DNA from: Pseudomonadota bacterium
GTDB lineage: Bacteria > Pseudomonadota > Gammaproteobacteria > Steroidobacterales > Steroidobacteraceae
Length of the DNA: 64,000 bases
Reading direction: 5' to 3'
Assembly: GCA_018240525.1 (NCBI GenBank)
Contig: JAFEFN010000003.1
Location: 124,001 to 188,000, forward strand
The notes beneath the pieces are model-generated. The model saw only the letters and a list, made by a program, of their open reading frames with translations. It did no database searches and had not been told where the DNA came from. Below are positions 44,339 through 52,922 of this stretch, piece by piece. The position numbers and the translations under genes were made by a program. Positions within the stretch are counted from its first letter, which is position 1; each line of letters starts with the position of its first letter.

Positions 44339-45130
44339 CTACATCGTCAGGTACTCGCCGCCGTTGGCATCGATCACCGCCCCGGTTACGGCTGAGGCGT
44401 AGTCGGACAGCAGGAACAGCGCGGCGCGCGCGCACTCGGTGTCCGTCACCAGCCGCCGCAGCGGGATGTTGGCGGCGATGGCATCGTAGTAGGTCTTCTC
44501 CGGGATGCCCTTCTGCTTGGCATCGTGCGCGACGAAGCCCTGCACCGGCACCCCGAGCATCCAGCCCATGCGCGCCACGTTGACGCGGATGTTGCTGGCC
44601 CCCAGCTCGATCGCCAGGTACTTGCTGGCCGTGTTCAGCGCGCCCTTGGAGGCGGCGTAGCCGGCTTCCCCGCTGTGCGGCTTCACGGTCGCCATGGAGC
44701 TGATGTTCACGATCGCCCCGCCACCCTGCGCCTTCATCACCGGCACCACGGCCTGTACCATGTTCATCGTGCCGATGACGTTGGTCTCGAGGATCTCGCG
44801 CCAGGCGTTCAGGTCCGAGCCGTCGGCCGTGCCCGGCGCGCCCCACTGGAAGCCGCTGTTGGCCAGCCCGTCGATGCGGCCGAACTGCTTGTGCGTGCCC
44901 TCGACCAGGCGCTTGCAGCTGGCGGGGTCGCGCATGTCGGTGACGATCTTGAGCACCTTGCAGGCAGGATTGGCTTCCTTCATGCGCGCCTCGGCGTCGT
45001 CGAGCTTGGAGGCGGTGCGCGCGCTGATCGCCACGGCGCGGGCGCCCTCGCGCGCGGCCTCCACGGCGAGCTTCACACCCAGCCCCGGGCCGATGCCGGA
45101 AACGATGATGACCTTGTCTTTTAGCAGCAT
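44339..45130 (-). CDS. SDR-family oxidoreductase
   Basis: A 263-residue classical SDR: GIGPGLG cofactor motif, NSGF in place of NNAG, and Ser-Tyr-Lys site INISSMATVKPHSGEAGYAASK. The late ANGGEYLTM is typical. It would oxidise or reduce a ring or side-chain hydroxyl. Third gene of the KstD - sulfotransferase - SDR unit, 10 bp after the sulfotransferase. Confidence 0.83.
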   Translation of the reverse strand: MLLKDKVIIVSGIGPGLGVKLAVEAAREGARAVAISARTASKLDDAEARMKEANPACKVLKIVTDMRDPASCKRLVEGTHKQFGRIDGLANSGFQWGAPGTADGSDLNAWREILETNVIGTMNMVQAVVPVMKAQGGGAIVNISSMATVKPHSGEAGYAASKGALNTASKYLAIELGASNIRVNVARMGWMLGVPVQGFVAHDAKQKGIPEKTYYDAIAANIPLRRLVTDTECARAALFLLSDYASAVTGAVIDANGGEYLTM

Positions 45131-45140
45131 GACGGAGCCC

Positions 45141-46313
45141 TCAAGTCTTGGTGAATGGAAGGATGTGCTTTTCGCGGTAGCGCCGGAAGCGCCGTTCCAG
45201 TTCGGCCCGCGTGAAGCCGAACTCCTCGAGCGTGTACTCGTGCTTGGGCCGCCCCTCGCGCGGGTTGGTGGCCATGTAGGCGTTGATGCCGGCGCGCGTC
45301 TGCTCGGTGACCGGCAAGCCGATCTCGCGGTAGATGCGCTCGACCACCTTCACCGGGTCACTCGTGGTGTCGCGGAAGTCGACGTCGATGAAGCGGTTGG
45401 GCAGCTTCTCGCGCATGTCCATGCAATGGTTCAGGTGCTCCTCGAGCGTCTGCGACCACTGCCGCGCCCCCTCGAGCGCATCGGGCGAGTCGCTGCCCAT
45501 CGCCCAGAGCATGTGCACGAAGCTGGCGAAGGAGGGAATGGTCGCGATCGGGTCGCGGTGTGTCTGCACGAACACTGCCTCCGGCATCTGCTCGGCGATC
45601 ACCTCGACGTATCCCAGGTGCATCGGGGTCTTCAGCGACCAGTACTGCGCGTACTGGCCGCGCTGCTTCTTCTGCCACTGCAGGAACTTCAGGAGGCGCA
45701 GCAGGTAGGCATAGGCGGGGCGCAGGTCCTGCGAGTGGATCCAGCTGCGGTAGCTCGGGATGCAGGCGAGCGACTCGGCCGTCGTGCTCAAGAGCGTCGC
45801 ATCGATGAGCATGATGTCCTCGTCCGCCCCCATGGCATCCCAGGGATGGATCGAGGCCAGCTCCGGCATCGCCTGCAGGATGCCGGCAACTTCCGCCTTG
45901 GCGGCGGTGATGCGCTGCTCGCCCGAGACATCATCCGGGGCCGGCACGGGGAAGCGCACCTCCCACCAGGCCGCCGCATAGATGCGCGGGTCGGTCTGCA
46001 GCAGGCGATGCAGCAGGGTCGTGCCGGTGCGCGCCAGGCCGAGGATCACGATCGGCGGCGGCAGCTGCTCGTCGAGGATCTGCGGCTTCTTGTCGAACCA
46101 GTCCCGGGCGCGCAGCCGCGCCACGAGCGTGTTGTGGATACGCGCCTTCCAGGTGTGCACGCCGATGTCGTTGAGCTTCGCCTCGGTGCGCAGCGCGCGC
46201 GTCAGCCGCTCGAGCGGCTCGCCGATGTCCGGGTCGTCGAAGTGCGTCAGCCCCGTCTCGGCGCGCGCGGCCGCGATGAGCTTCGCAGGATCGAGCAGCT
46301 CGTCGGCGATCAT
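45141..46313 (-). CDS. Sulfotransferase-family protein (copy 2)
   Basis: A 390-residue protein with LGLARTGTTLLHRLLQTDP (PAPS loop) and VQTHRDPIATIPSFASFVH (3'-phosphate site), plus the LKTPMHLGYV segment. Homologue of the protein at 33364-34524. Its start overlaps the KstD stop (ATGA), so it is made together with a steroid dehydrogenase; a steroid acceptor is therefore an attractive but unproven guess. Confidence 0.85.
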   Translation of the reverse strand: MIADELLDPAKLIAAARAETGLTHFDDPDIGEPLERLTRALRTEAKLNDIGVHTWKARIHNTLVARLRARDWFDKKPQILDEQLPPPIVILGLARTGTTLLHRLLQTDPRIYAAAWWEVRFPVPAPDDVSGEQRITAAKAEVAGILQAMPELASIHPWDAMGADEDIMLIDATLLSTTAESLACIPSYRSWIHSQDLRPAYAYLLRLLKFLQWQKKQRGQYAQYWSLKTPMHLGYVEVIAEQMPEAVFVQTHRDPIATIPSFASFVHMLWAMGSDSPDALEGARQWSQTLEEHLNHCMDMREKLPNRFIDVDFRDTTSDPVKVVERIYREIGLPVTEQTRAGINAYMATNPREGRPKHEYTLEEFGFTRAELERRFRRYREKHILPFTKT

Positions 46314-48019
46314 GGCTTCGCTCCGCTGATGTGCTTGGCGGCCTGCCAGGCAAAGGTCATGGCCGGTCCGAGCGTCGAGCCCGGCCCGGGGTAGGTCGGC
46401 AGGATCGCCGCCGCGCAGTTGCCGACCGCGTACAGCCCGGGGATCGGGCTGCCGTCCTCGCGCAGCACCTGGGCGTCGGTGTTGGTGACCATGCCGCCGT
46501 GGGTGCCGAAGTCACCCGGGTCGATGCGCATGGCGTAGAACGGCGGCTCGACGATCGGCGCCAGACACGGGTTGGGCTTGATGCGCGGGTCGGCATAGTA
46601 GCGGTCGTACTCGGCATCGCCGCGGCCGTGCTCGAGGTCCTTGCCGGTGCGCGCGTAATCGTTCATCGCCTGCACCGTCTTCTCCAGCCCGTCGGCGTCG
46701 ATGCCCGCCCGGGTGGCGAGCTCGCGGATCGAGTCGGCGCGCGTGACGAAGCCGGAGGTGAAGTAGCTCTTGGGCAGGCGCTTGTCGGGCCGGAAGCTGG
46801 ACGGCCACAGCGGGCCGTTGAAGTACATGCGCCGCGAGCGGCCGTCGAAGATCATCCACGAGGGTGCCTGCGGATCCTGCGGGGTATGGCGGCGGTAGAA
46901 TTCCAGCTGGTAGGTGATGTAGTTCTGCGACTCGTTGGCGATGCGCCGGCCGCGCCGGGTGACCACGATGTTGCCCGGGTAGGACTTGTCCATGATCGCC
47001 AGGCGCGGCACCGGATCGTCCGGGGCGGTGATCGAGGAGCACCACCAGCCGCCGTTCATCAGGCGCGTGGCCGCACCCACCGCCATGGCCGCGCGGTGTG
47101 CATCGCCGGTGTTGGTGCCGGCGGCGGCGCTCCAGCGCGCATCGGTGGGCTGGGGCAGGTACTGTTCGCGCATCTGCTGGTTGTGCTCGAAGCCCCCCGC
47201 GGCCAGCACCACCGCGCGCCGGGCGCGCACCACCGTAGTCGCGCCGTTGCGGGTGACCTTCGCGCCCGTGACGCGACCGGCATCGTCGGTCGTAAGCTCG
47301 GTCATCTGCGCCTCGAGCCACAACGGCATGTTGCGGTCGTGCATCGACCAGCGCAGGCGTGCGACCCCCGCGCAGCCGCAGGCGATGCGCCGCGAGCGCT
47401 TGTGGGAGAGCGCCCAGCCGACATCGCTCACGTGGTCCCAGATGCGCCGGGCGGCCAGCTTCTTCCAGCCGGGCAGCTGGGCCATGAGCACCTGGGCGTC
47501 CACCTGGGTCATGGCGATGCGGTCGAACATCCACATCATGTGGTGCGTGTCGCGCAGGCGGCGCTCGTCGTCCCCGAGGACGCTGCGCGCCACGGGCGCC
47601 GGCTCGAGCGAGCGGTGGCCGTGCTTGGCCCCCGGCAGGTTCGACCAGTAGTCCGGGTAGTGGGCCAGGGACTCGTAGCGCACGCGCGTGCGCGCCTGGA
47701 GGAAGTCCAGCATCTTCGGACCCTCCTTAAGATAGGTCTCCTGCATCTGCAGGGGGACCGCGCCGGGGGGCGTCGAGCCGGTGACGTACTGCAGCGCCTC
47801 CTCGTAGCTATCCTTGGCCCCGGCCTCCTGGGCCGGGCGGCTGCAGGGAATCCAGATGCCGCCGCCGGAGGTGGCGCTGGTGCCCCCGTACAGGGCGCTC
47901 TTCTCTATGACCAGCACGTCCTTCACGCCCATCTCGTAGGCGCACAGGGCGGCGGTGAGCGCACCGTTCCCCGAGCCCACGACCAGGACATCGACGCTCA
48001 CATCGCGTGCGTCAGCCAA
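46310..48019 (-). CDS. kstD: 3-ketosteroid delta1-dehydrogenase (KstD-like) flavoprotein
   Basis: A 569-residue FAD enzyme that would desaturate a 3-keto steroid at C1-C2. FAD motif GSGNGALTAALCAYEMG; KstD-typical YGGTSATSGGGIWIP. The C-terminal segment LPTYPGPGSTLGPAMTFAW aligns with the catalytic Tyr/Gly (Tyr487, Gly491 in R. erythropolis KstD1) as Tyr543 and Gly547. The start is TTG 48019 after a GGGGGG stretch, with GTG 48001 as alternative. First of a minus-strand unit with sulfotransferase and SDR; divergent from the ketosteroid isomerase gene. Exact delta position not proven. Confidence 0.8.
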   Translation of the reverse strand: MADARDVSVDVLVVGSGNGALTAALCAYEMGVKDVLVIEKSALYGGTSATSGGGIWIPCSRPAQEAGAKDSYEEALQYVTGSTPPGAVPLQMQETYLKEGPKMLDFLQARTRVRYESLAHYPDYWSNLPGAKHGHRSLEPAPVARSVLGDDERRLRDTHHMMWMFDRIAMTQVDAQVLMAQLPGWKKLAARRIWDHVSDVGWALSHKRSRRIACGCAGVARLRWSMHDRNMPLWLEAQMTELTTDDAGRVTGAKVTRNGATTVVRARRAVVLAAGGFEHNQQMREQYLPQPTDARWSAAAGTNTGDAHRAAMAVGAATRLMNGGWWCSSITAPDDPVPRLAIMDKSYPGNIVVTRRGRRIANESQNYITYQLEFYRRHTPQDPQAPSWMIFDGRSRRMYFNGPLWPSSFRPDKRLPKSYFTSGFVTRADSIRELATRAGIDADGLEKTVQAMNDYARTGKDLEHGRGDAEYDRYYADPRIKPNPCLAPIVEPPFYAMRIDPGDFGTHGGMVTNTDAQVLREDGSPIPGLYAVGNCAAAILPTYPGPGSTLGPAMTFAWQAAKHISGAKP

Positions 48020-48153
48020 GTGCCCCCCTCGTGCGAATAGTGATCAGGGCCAGTGTGCCCTGCGGTGCCCCCTGCCACGTCGCCCAAATGAACGATCACG
48101 GGACGCATGGCCGTGCGGGTATGCTGTGCCGCCCTCAAACGACGGAGCCCCAC

Positions 48154-48519
48154 ATGCCGAGCCAGGAAACCATGAAGGCCGCGATGCAGGCCTATATCGA
48201 TGCCTTCAACAGCGGCGACCCGGCCGCCGTGGTGGCCCTGTACGCCGCCGACGCGACGGTGGAGGACCCGGTGGGTTCCCCGCTCAAGCGCGGGCACGCG
48301 GAGATCGGCGCCTTCTATACCCATTCCATCGCCACGGGCGCCAAGCTGTCCCTGGACGCCCCGATCCGTGGCTCGCACGGCAACTGCGCGGCGATGGCCT
48401 TCAGCGCCCGGATCGGGCCGGTCACGGTACGCGTCATCGACATCATGACCTTCGACGAGGCCGGCAAGTTCACCAGCATGAAGGCCTACTTCGGGCCCGG
48501 CGACATCCTGCAGGGCTGA
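48154..48519 (+). CDS. ksi: Delta5-3-ketosteroid isomerase (KSI)
   Basis: A 121-residue NTF2-fold enzyme moving the 5,6 double bond of a 3-keto steroid to 4,5. Residue by residue it follows the Comamonas enzyme: Tyr14 (QAYIDAF), base Asp38 (ADATVEDPVG), Tyr55 (FYTHS) and the second oxyanion acid Asp96 (RVIDIMTF; Asp99 in Comamonas, three residues shifted). The dimer surface segment AYFG is present. ATG 48154 gives exactly this numbering. It diverges from KstD, the next pathway step for delta5 sterols after oxidation of the 3-OH. One of the clearest steroid indicators in the window. Confidence 0.9.
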   Translation: MPSQETMKAAMQAYIDAFNSGDPAAVVALYAADATVEDPVGSPLKRGHAEIGAFYTHSIATGAKLSLDAPIRGSHGNCAAMAFSARIGPVTVRVIDIMTFDEAGKFTSMKAYFGPGDILQG

Positions 48520-48521
48520 GC

Positions 48522-48983
48522 TCACTGCGGGCTCCAGCCCTTGGGCCCGGGGCCGAGCACGGCGAATGACCCCAGGTGCGCGCGGTTGAGCTTCACGCGC
48601 TGCGTGAGCCACCAGCGCCCGTCGCGGCACTCCCACAGGTCGCGGTACTCCCCGAGCGTCTGGAAGGTGAGCGCCGCCTTCTCCCCGGCCCCCAGGTGCA
48701 GGTCGCTCACGTAGCAACAACTGGTGGCGCGCGTCCCGTCGACCTCGACGGTGAGGTTGCCGAGCAGGTGCTGGGTCGGCCCGCAGTCATCCAGGAACGA
48801 GCGCATGACCTCGACCACCGCCGCCCGCCCGCGCACCGGCCCGGTGCCGAAGTCCGCCGTCGCCCCTGCCGCGATGATCCCGTCCAGGGCGGCCCACTCC
48901 CGCGCATCCATCGCGCGCGCAAAGGCGGCCAGCGCGCGCGCGATGTCGCGCTCGGCCAGCAGCACCTGCAGCGGGTCGTTCAC
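48522..48983 (-). CDS. SnoaL-like NTF2-fold protein
   Basis: A 153-residue NTF2-fold protein, start GTG 48983 overlapping the stop of the NADH:flavin oxidoreductase (GTGA). Segments: AFARAMDAREWAALDGIIA, GPTQHLLGNLTVEV, GRWWLTQRVKLNR. No KSI catalytic set (no Tyr14/Asp38 pairing) was found, so it is not a second isomerase. Last gene of the long ring-degradation operon; convergent with ksi, with a two-base gap. Confidence 0.78.
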   Translation of the reverse strand: MNDPLQVLLAERDIARALAAFARAMDAREWAALDGIIAAGATADFGTGPVRGRAAVVEVMRSFLDDCGPTQHLLGNLTVEVDGTRATSCCYVSDLHLGAGEKAALTFQTLGEYRDLWECRDGRWWLTQRVKLNRAHLGSFAVLGPGPKGWSPQ

Positions 48984-50218
48984 GAGGCGGCCGGCGTCGC
49001 GTTGAGCACGGCATCCCCGGGGGTGCCGAGCACGCACGAGGTCCCTCCCGGGGTGTACATCATCGCCACGCAACGGTTGCACGAGGTGCACCCGGAGGTT
49101 TGGATGCGCCCGCTCGCCAGGGCGTCGACGAAATCCGCCTGGTGGATCAGCACGCGGCCGAGCGTGATGGCATCGAAGCCCTCCGCCATCAGCTGCCCGA
49201 CGTTGGCGAGGCTCTTGACCCCGCCGAGGTAGGCGAGCGGCATCCGGGTGGCGGCGCGCGCCTTGCGCGAGTTCTCCAGCTGGTAGAGCTCGTGGAACTG
49301 GACGTTCTTCGGTTCGGTGAACTGCTGGATCAGCATCGCCAGTGCAACGATGGGGTTGCCGACCTGGGTGCGATTCTCCTTCGGGAAGGACGAGCCGAAC
49401 ATCGTGGTGATAGACTCGATGTTCAGGCCGGCGCTCAGGACCAGCAGGTGGGCCCCCGCGGCCTCCAGGAGGCGCGCGATCTCGGCGCCGTCCTCGGCGC
49501 TGTTGCCCCCACGCGTGCCCTCGGTGACGCTGATCTTGCAGACCACGGCCATGTCCTTGCCGACCGCCTCGAGCACGCGCTCGAGCACCTGCACCGGGTA
49601 GCGCGCGCGCCCGCGCACGTCCCCGCCGTAGGCATCGCGGCGGCGGTTGTACAGGGGCGAGAGGAACTGGCTGAGCAGGTAGCCGTGTCCCATGTGGATC
49701 TCGACCGCGTCGAAGCCGGCCTCGCGCGCGAGCTGCGCGCCGCGCACGAACTCCCCGGCGATGCGCTCCATGTCCGCGCTCGTCATGGCCTGGCGCCGCC
49801 ACTGCCCGCTCATGATGCCGACCTTGTTGAAGCCGCCGCTGGCGGACAGCGGCCTGGGGGTGTCCTGCGGCGGCACGAAGGTGAAGCAGCCCCCGTGGGT
49901 GATCTGCGCCGAGGCGGCCGCGTTGTGGCGGTGCACCGCCTCGGTCAGCACGCGCAGGTGCGGCACCTGGGCACGGTCGAGGGTGATCTGGTCGACGAAG
50001 GTGCGCCCGTCCGGGGCGACCGCGCAGTAGGCGACGGTTGTCATGCCGACGCCGCCGGCGGCGATGGCCTCGTGGAACTGCACCAGGCGCTTGGAGGCGG
50101 TGCCCCCCTTCGCGCTGCCCTCGTTGGTGGCGGACTTGATGAAGCGGTTGCGCAGGGTGAGCGGGCCGATGCGCAGCGGTGTGAAGGCGCGTTGCTCGTT
50201 GGGCTGCATCTGGATCAT
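48980..50218 (-). CDS. NADH:flavin oxidoreductase/Old Yellow Enzyme family
   Basis: A 412-residue FMN TIM-barrel reductase of the 2,4-dienoyl-CoA reductase/trimethylamine dehydrogenase branch (FTPLRIGPLTLRNRFIKSATNEG; HMGHGYLLSQFLSPLYNRR). A cysteine cluster at the C-terminus (TSGCTSCNRC and then SCVLG) suggests a [4Fe-4S] site. Unlike full-length dienoyl-CoA reductase (about 670 residues) it stops after the barrel. It would reduce an enone or dienoyl-CoA. Located after the two regulators in the ring-degradation operon. Confidence 0.84.
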   Translation of the reverse strand: MIQMQPNEQRAFTPLRIGPLTLRNRFIKSATNEGSAKGGTASKRLVQFHEAIAAGGVGMTTVAYCAVAPDGRTFVDQITLDRAQVPHLRVLTEAVHRHNAAASAQITHGGCFTFVPPQDTPRPLSASGGFNKVGIMSGQWRRQAMTSADMERIAGEFVRGAQLAREAGFDAVEIHMGHGYLLSQFLSPLYNRRRDAYGGDVRGRARYPVQVLERVLEAVGKDMAVVCKISVTEGTRGGNSAEDGAEIARLLEAAGAHLLVLSAGLNIESITTMFGSSFPKENRTQVGNPIVALAMLIQQFTEPKNVQFHELYQLENSRKARAATRMPLAYLGGVKSLANVGQLMAEGFDAITLGRVLIHQADFVDALASGRIQTSGCTSCNRCVAMMYTPGGTSCVLGTPGDAVLNATPAAS

Positions 50219-50242
50219 GGTGGCTCTCCTGCCGCGGCGCCC

Positions 50243-50746
50243 TCAGGCGGAGCGCGGCTTGGCGGTGGCACGGCGCACCGGGGTGATCTTCGCGGCCCGG
50301 TAGTCGTACTTGAGGGTCTTCACGGCAATCGAGGTCTCCACGTGGCGCACGCCCGGCAGCGCCAGGATGCGGTTGTTGGCGACCTCGACGATGTCCTCGA
50401 GCGCGGCGAACAGGCCCACCGCGAGGATGTCGAAGCGGCCGAGCATGAGGATGACGCAGCCGATCTCGGGCATGGCCGCGACCTGGCGGCTGACCTCCTG
50501 CAGCTCCCCGTGCTGGGCGAGGATGCCGATGAGGACCACCTTGGGGGAACCGGCGAAGGCGACGTTGGTGACCGCCGTCAGGCGGATGGCGCCGCCCGCC
50601 TCGAGGCGGTTGATGCGCCCGCGGATCGTGCCCTCGGTGACCCCGAGCTGGGCGGCGATCTGGCGGTTGGAGACGCGCGCATCCACGGTGAGCAGGTCGA
50701 CGATGCGCCGATCGAGCTCGTCCAGCACCGGCAGCCTGCTCGTCAT
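50243..50746 (-). CDS. Lrp/AsnC-family transcriptional regulator (second of pair)
   Basis: A 167-residue regulator: N-terminal HTH (DELDRRIVDLLTVDARVSNR, QLGVTEGTIRGRINRLE) and C-terminal RAM ligand domain. It has a 4-bp start/stop overlap with the neighbouring Lrp/AsnC gene, so two paralogues are made together. The operon setting suggests sensing of a pathway intermediate. Confidence 0.87.
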   Translation of the reverse strand: MTSRLPVLDELDRRIVDLLTVDARVSNRQIAAQLGVTEGTIRGRINRLEAGGAIRLTAVTNVAFAGSPKVVLIGILAQHGELQEVSRQVAAMPEIGCVILMLGRFDILAVGLFAALEDIVEVANNRILALPGVRHVETSIAVKTLKYDYRAAKITPVRRATAKPRSA

Positions 50747-51210
50747 GAGATCTGCGCCCGGTCGAAGTCGTACTTGATGACGTCCGCGGCGATCCCCGCG
50801 GAGAGCGCGCGGATGCCGCGGATCTTGCCGATGTCGCTGAGCAGGAAGGTCTCGAGCTCCTCGAGGTCGTGCAGCGCCACCAGGATCTCGATGTCGCGCG
50901 CCCCGGTGACCAGGTGCACGGCGAACACCTCCTCGAGGGCGGCCAGGTCGCGGGCGACCTCCTCCGCGGGGCGCCCCTGGACCTCGATGCCGATGGCCAT
51001 GAGCACCTTGTAGCCGAGCGCGGAGAAGTCGGTGACGGCCACCACGCGCATCGCGTTGACGCTCTCCAGGCGGCGGATGCGCGCCCCGACTGTGGCCGGG
51101 GAGATGCGCAGCGTGCGGGCGATGCGCTGGTTGGTCGCGCGCCCGTCGGCCTTGAGCGCCGCGATGATCCTGCGGTCGATATCGTCCAGTTCGTAGCTCT
51201 CTGCTGCCAT
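50743..51210 (-). CDS. Lrp/AsnC-family transcriptional regulator (first of pair)
   Basis: A 155-residue regulator with HTH (DDIDRRIIAALKADGRATNQ, TLRISPATVGARIRRLE) and RAM domain (VHLVTGARDIEILVALHDLEEL). Paralogue of the next gene. Both end in a short Tyr-Asp pattern (IKYDFDRA / LKYDYRAA). Co-transcribed 23 bp after the thiolase; may form mixed octamers with its partner. Confidence 0.87.
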   Translation of the reverse strand: MAAESYELDDIDRRIIAALKADGRATNQRIARTLRISPATVGARIRRLESVNAMRVVAVTDFSALGYKVLMAIGIEVQGRPAEEVARDLAALEEVFAVHLVTGARDIEILVALHDLEELETFLLSDIGKIRGIRALSAGIAADVIKYDFDRAQIS

Positions 51211-51233
51211 CTGTTCGGTCCCGCCCGCGCCGC

Positions 51234-52436
51234 TCAGTAGACCTCGAACAGGCCCGCCGCCCCCATGCCACCGGCCGTGCACATGGTGATGACGACCCAG
51301 CGCACCCCGCGGCGCCGGCCCTCGAGCAGGGCGTGGCCCACCAGGCGCGCGCCGCTCATCCCGTACGGATGACCGATGGCGATGGCCCCGCCGTCGACGT
51401 TGAATTTCTCGTTGTCGATGCCGAGCCGGTCCCGGCAGTACAGCGTCTGCACGGCGAAGGCCTCGTTGAGCTCCCACAGGCCGATGTCATCGACCTTCAG
51501 CCCATGCCGCGCCAGCAGCTTCGGCACGGCGAACACCGGGCCGATGCCCATCTCCTCGGGTGCGCAGCCGGCGACCGCCAGGCCGCGGTAGGCACCCAGG
51601 GGCTTCAGGTTGCGCTTCTCGGCCAGCCGCGCCTCCATCACCACCACCGCGGCGGCCCCGTCGGAGAGCTGCGAGGCGTTGCCGGCCGTGACGTTCTCGC
51701 CCTTCTTCACGATCTCGCCGTCGGCGAACACCGGCTCGAGCTTGGCAAGTCCCGCGAGCGTGGTGTCCGCGCGATAGCCCTCGTCCTGCTTGAGCAGCAC
51801 GTCCTCGTGGTGCGTGGCCCCGGTGGCCTTGTCGGTGATGAGCTTGCGGCTGGGCAGCGGCACGATCTCCGCGTCGAAGCGCCCGGCGGCATAGGCGGCC
51901 GCGACCCGCTGCTGGCTCTGCAGCGCGTAGCGGTCCTGTGCCTCGCGGCTGACCTTGTAGTGGCGCGCCACGACCTCGGCGGTCTCGATCATCGCCATGT
52001 ACATGTGCGGGGCGCCGGCCAGCACCGACTCGGAGCGCCCCCGGTACAGGTTCATGTGCTTGTTCTGCGTGAGGCTGATCGACTCGACCCCGCCGGCCAC
52101 GCACACGTCCATCCCATCGAGCACCACCTGCTTGGCGGCGGTGGCGATGGCCACCATGCCCGAGGCGCATTTACGGTCGAGCGTCATGCCGGCCACGGTC
52201 TGCGGCAGGCCGCCGCTGATGACGCTGAGGCGGCCGATGTTGTAGCCCTGCGCGCCCTGCTGCGTCGCGCAGCCGAGCACCAGGTCCTCGACCTCGGCGC
52301 CGTCGATGCCGGCGCGCCGCACGGCCTCGCGCACGGCGTGGCCGGAGAGCACCGGCGCATCGGTGTCGTTGAAGGCACCGCGGAAGGCCTTGCCGATCGG
52401 GGTCCGGGCCGTAGAGACGATCACCGCTTCACGCAC
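51234..52436 (-). CDS. Acetyl-CoA acetyltransferase-type thiolase
   Basis: A 400-residue thiolase. Nucleophile Cys90 (DRKCASGM), His356 ([11 protein letters not shown]) and Cys386 ([13 protein letters not shown]) are all present. It cleaves a 3-ketoacyl-CoA with CoA. It is a different branch from FadA6 (the DRQCGSSQQA type) at 54615-55769, so the operon holds two thiolases for two cleavages. Generic catabolic thiolase; the exact step is not assigned. Confidence 0.88.
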   Translation of the reverse strand: MREAVIVSTARTPIGKAFRGAFNDTDAPVLSGHAVREAVRRAGIDGAEVEDLVLGCATQQGAQGYNIGRLSVISGGLPQTVAGMTLDRKCASGMVAIATAAKQVVLDGMDVCVAGGVESISLTQNKHMNLYRGRSESVLAGAPHMYMAMIETAEVVARHYKVSREAQDRYALQSQQRVAAAYAAGRFDAEIVPLPSRKLITDKATGATHHEDVLLKQDEGYRADTTLAGLAKLEPVFADGEIVKKGENVTAGNASQLSDGAAAVVVMEARLAEKRNLKPLGAYRGLAVAGCAPEEMGIGPVFAVPKLLARHGLKVDDIGLWELNEAFAVQTLYCRDRLGIDNEKFNVDGGAIAIGHPYGMSGARLVGHALLEGRRRGVRWVVITMCTAGGMGAAGLFEVY

Positions 52437-52449
52437 TGTCAGGGCTCCT

Positions 52450-52911
52450 TCAGAAATACAGCCGGCTCAGGGTATCGGCGACGCATACCGGCCTGTCGAC
52501 CCCCTCCGCCTCGATGCTCACGCGGATCTTCACCTGCACGGCCCCGCCGCCGAGGTCCTCGACGCCGAGGATCTCGGCGCGCGCGCGCACGCGCGTGCCG
52601 ACCTTCAGCGCCGCGGGGAAGCGCACCCGGTCGCAGCCGTAGTTGACGCCGTGCTTCATGCCCTCGGCGCGCGCCAGGTCCGGCAGGAAGTAGTTCACCA
52701 GCGCAAGGCTGAGGTAGCCGTGCGCGATGGTGGCCCCGAAAGGTCCCTGCGCGGCGCGGACCGGATCGACGTGGATCCACTGGTGGTCCCCGGTCGCCTC
52801 GGCGAACTTGTCGATGCGGTCCTGCTCGATGGTGAGCCAGTCGGTCGGCCCGATGGAGCGGCCGACGGCGGCCTGGTATTCCGCGGCGGAGTGAAAGACG
52901 GCGGCGGTCAT
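52450..52911 (-). CDS. MaoC-like (R)-enoyl-CoA hydratase
   Basis: A 153-residue single hot-dog-fold hydratase. The motif [18 protein letters not shown] carries the catalytic Asp/His, followed by [16 protein letters not shown]. It would hydrate an enoyl-CoA or dehydrate a hydroxyacyl-CoA. It lies between the thiolase and ipdF in the ring-degradation operon. MaoC-type hydratases are known in actinobacterial steroid degradation. Confidence 0.86.
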   Translation of the reverse strand: MTAAVFHSAAEYQAAVGRSIGPTDWLTIEQDRIDKFAEATGDHQWIHVDPVRAAQGPFGATIAHGYLSLALVNYFLPDLARAEGMKHGVNYGCDRVRFPAALKVGTRVRARAEILGVEDLGGGAVQVKIRVSIEAEGVDRPVCVADTLSRLYF

Positions 52912-52922
52912 GGCGGTATCCT

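Noticed and set aside
48522..48983. A second ketosteroid isomerase
   Set aside because: NTF2 fold but no Tyr14/Asp38-type pair in the right places; only ksi at 48154 has the full set.
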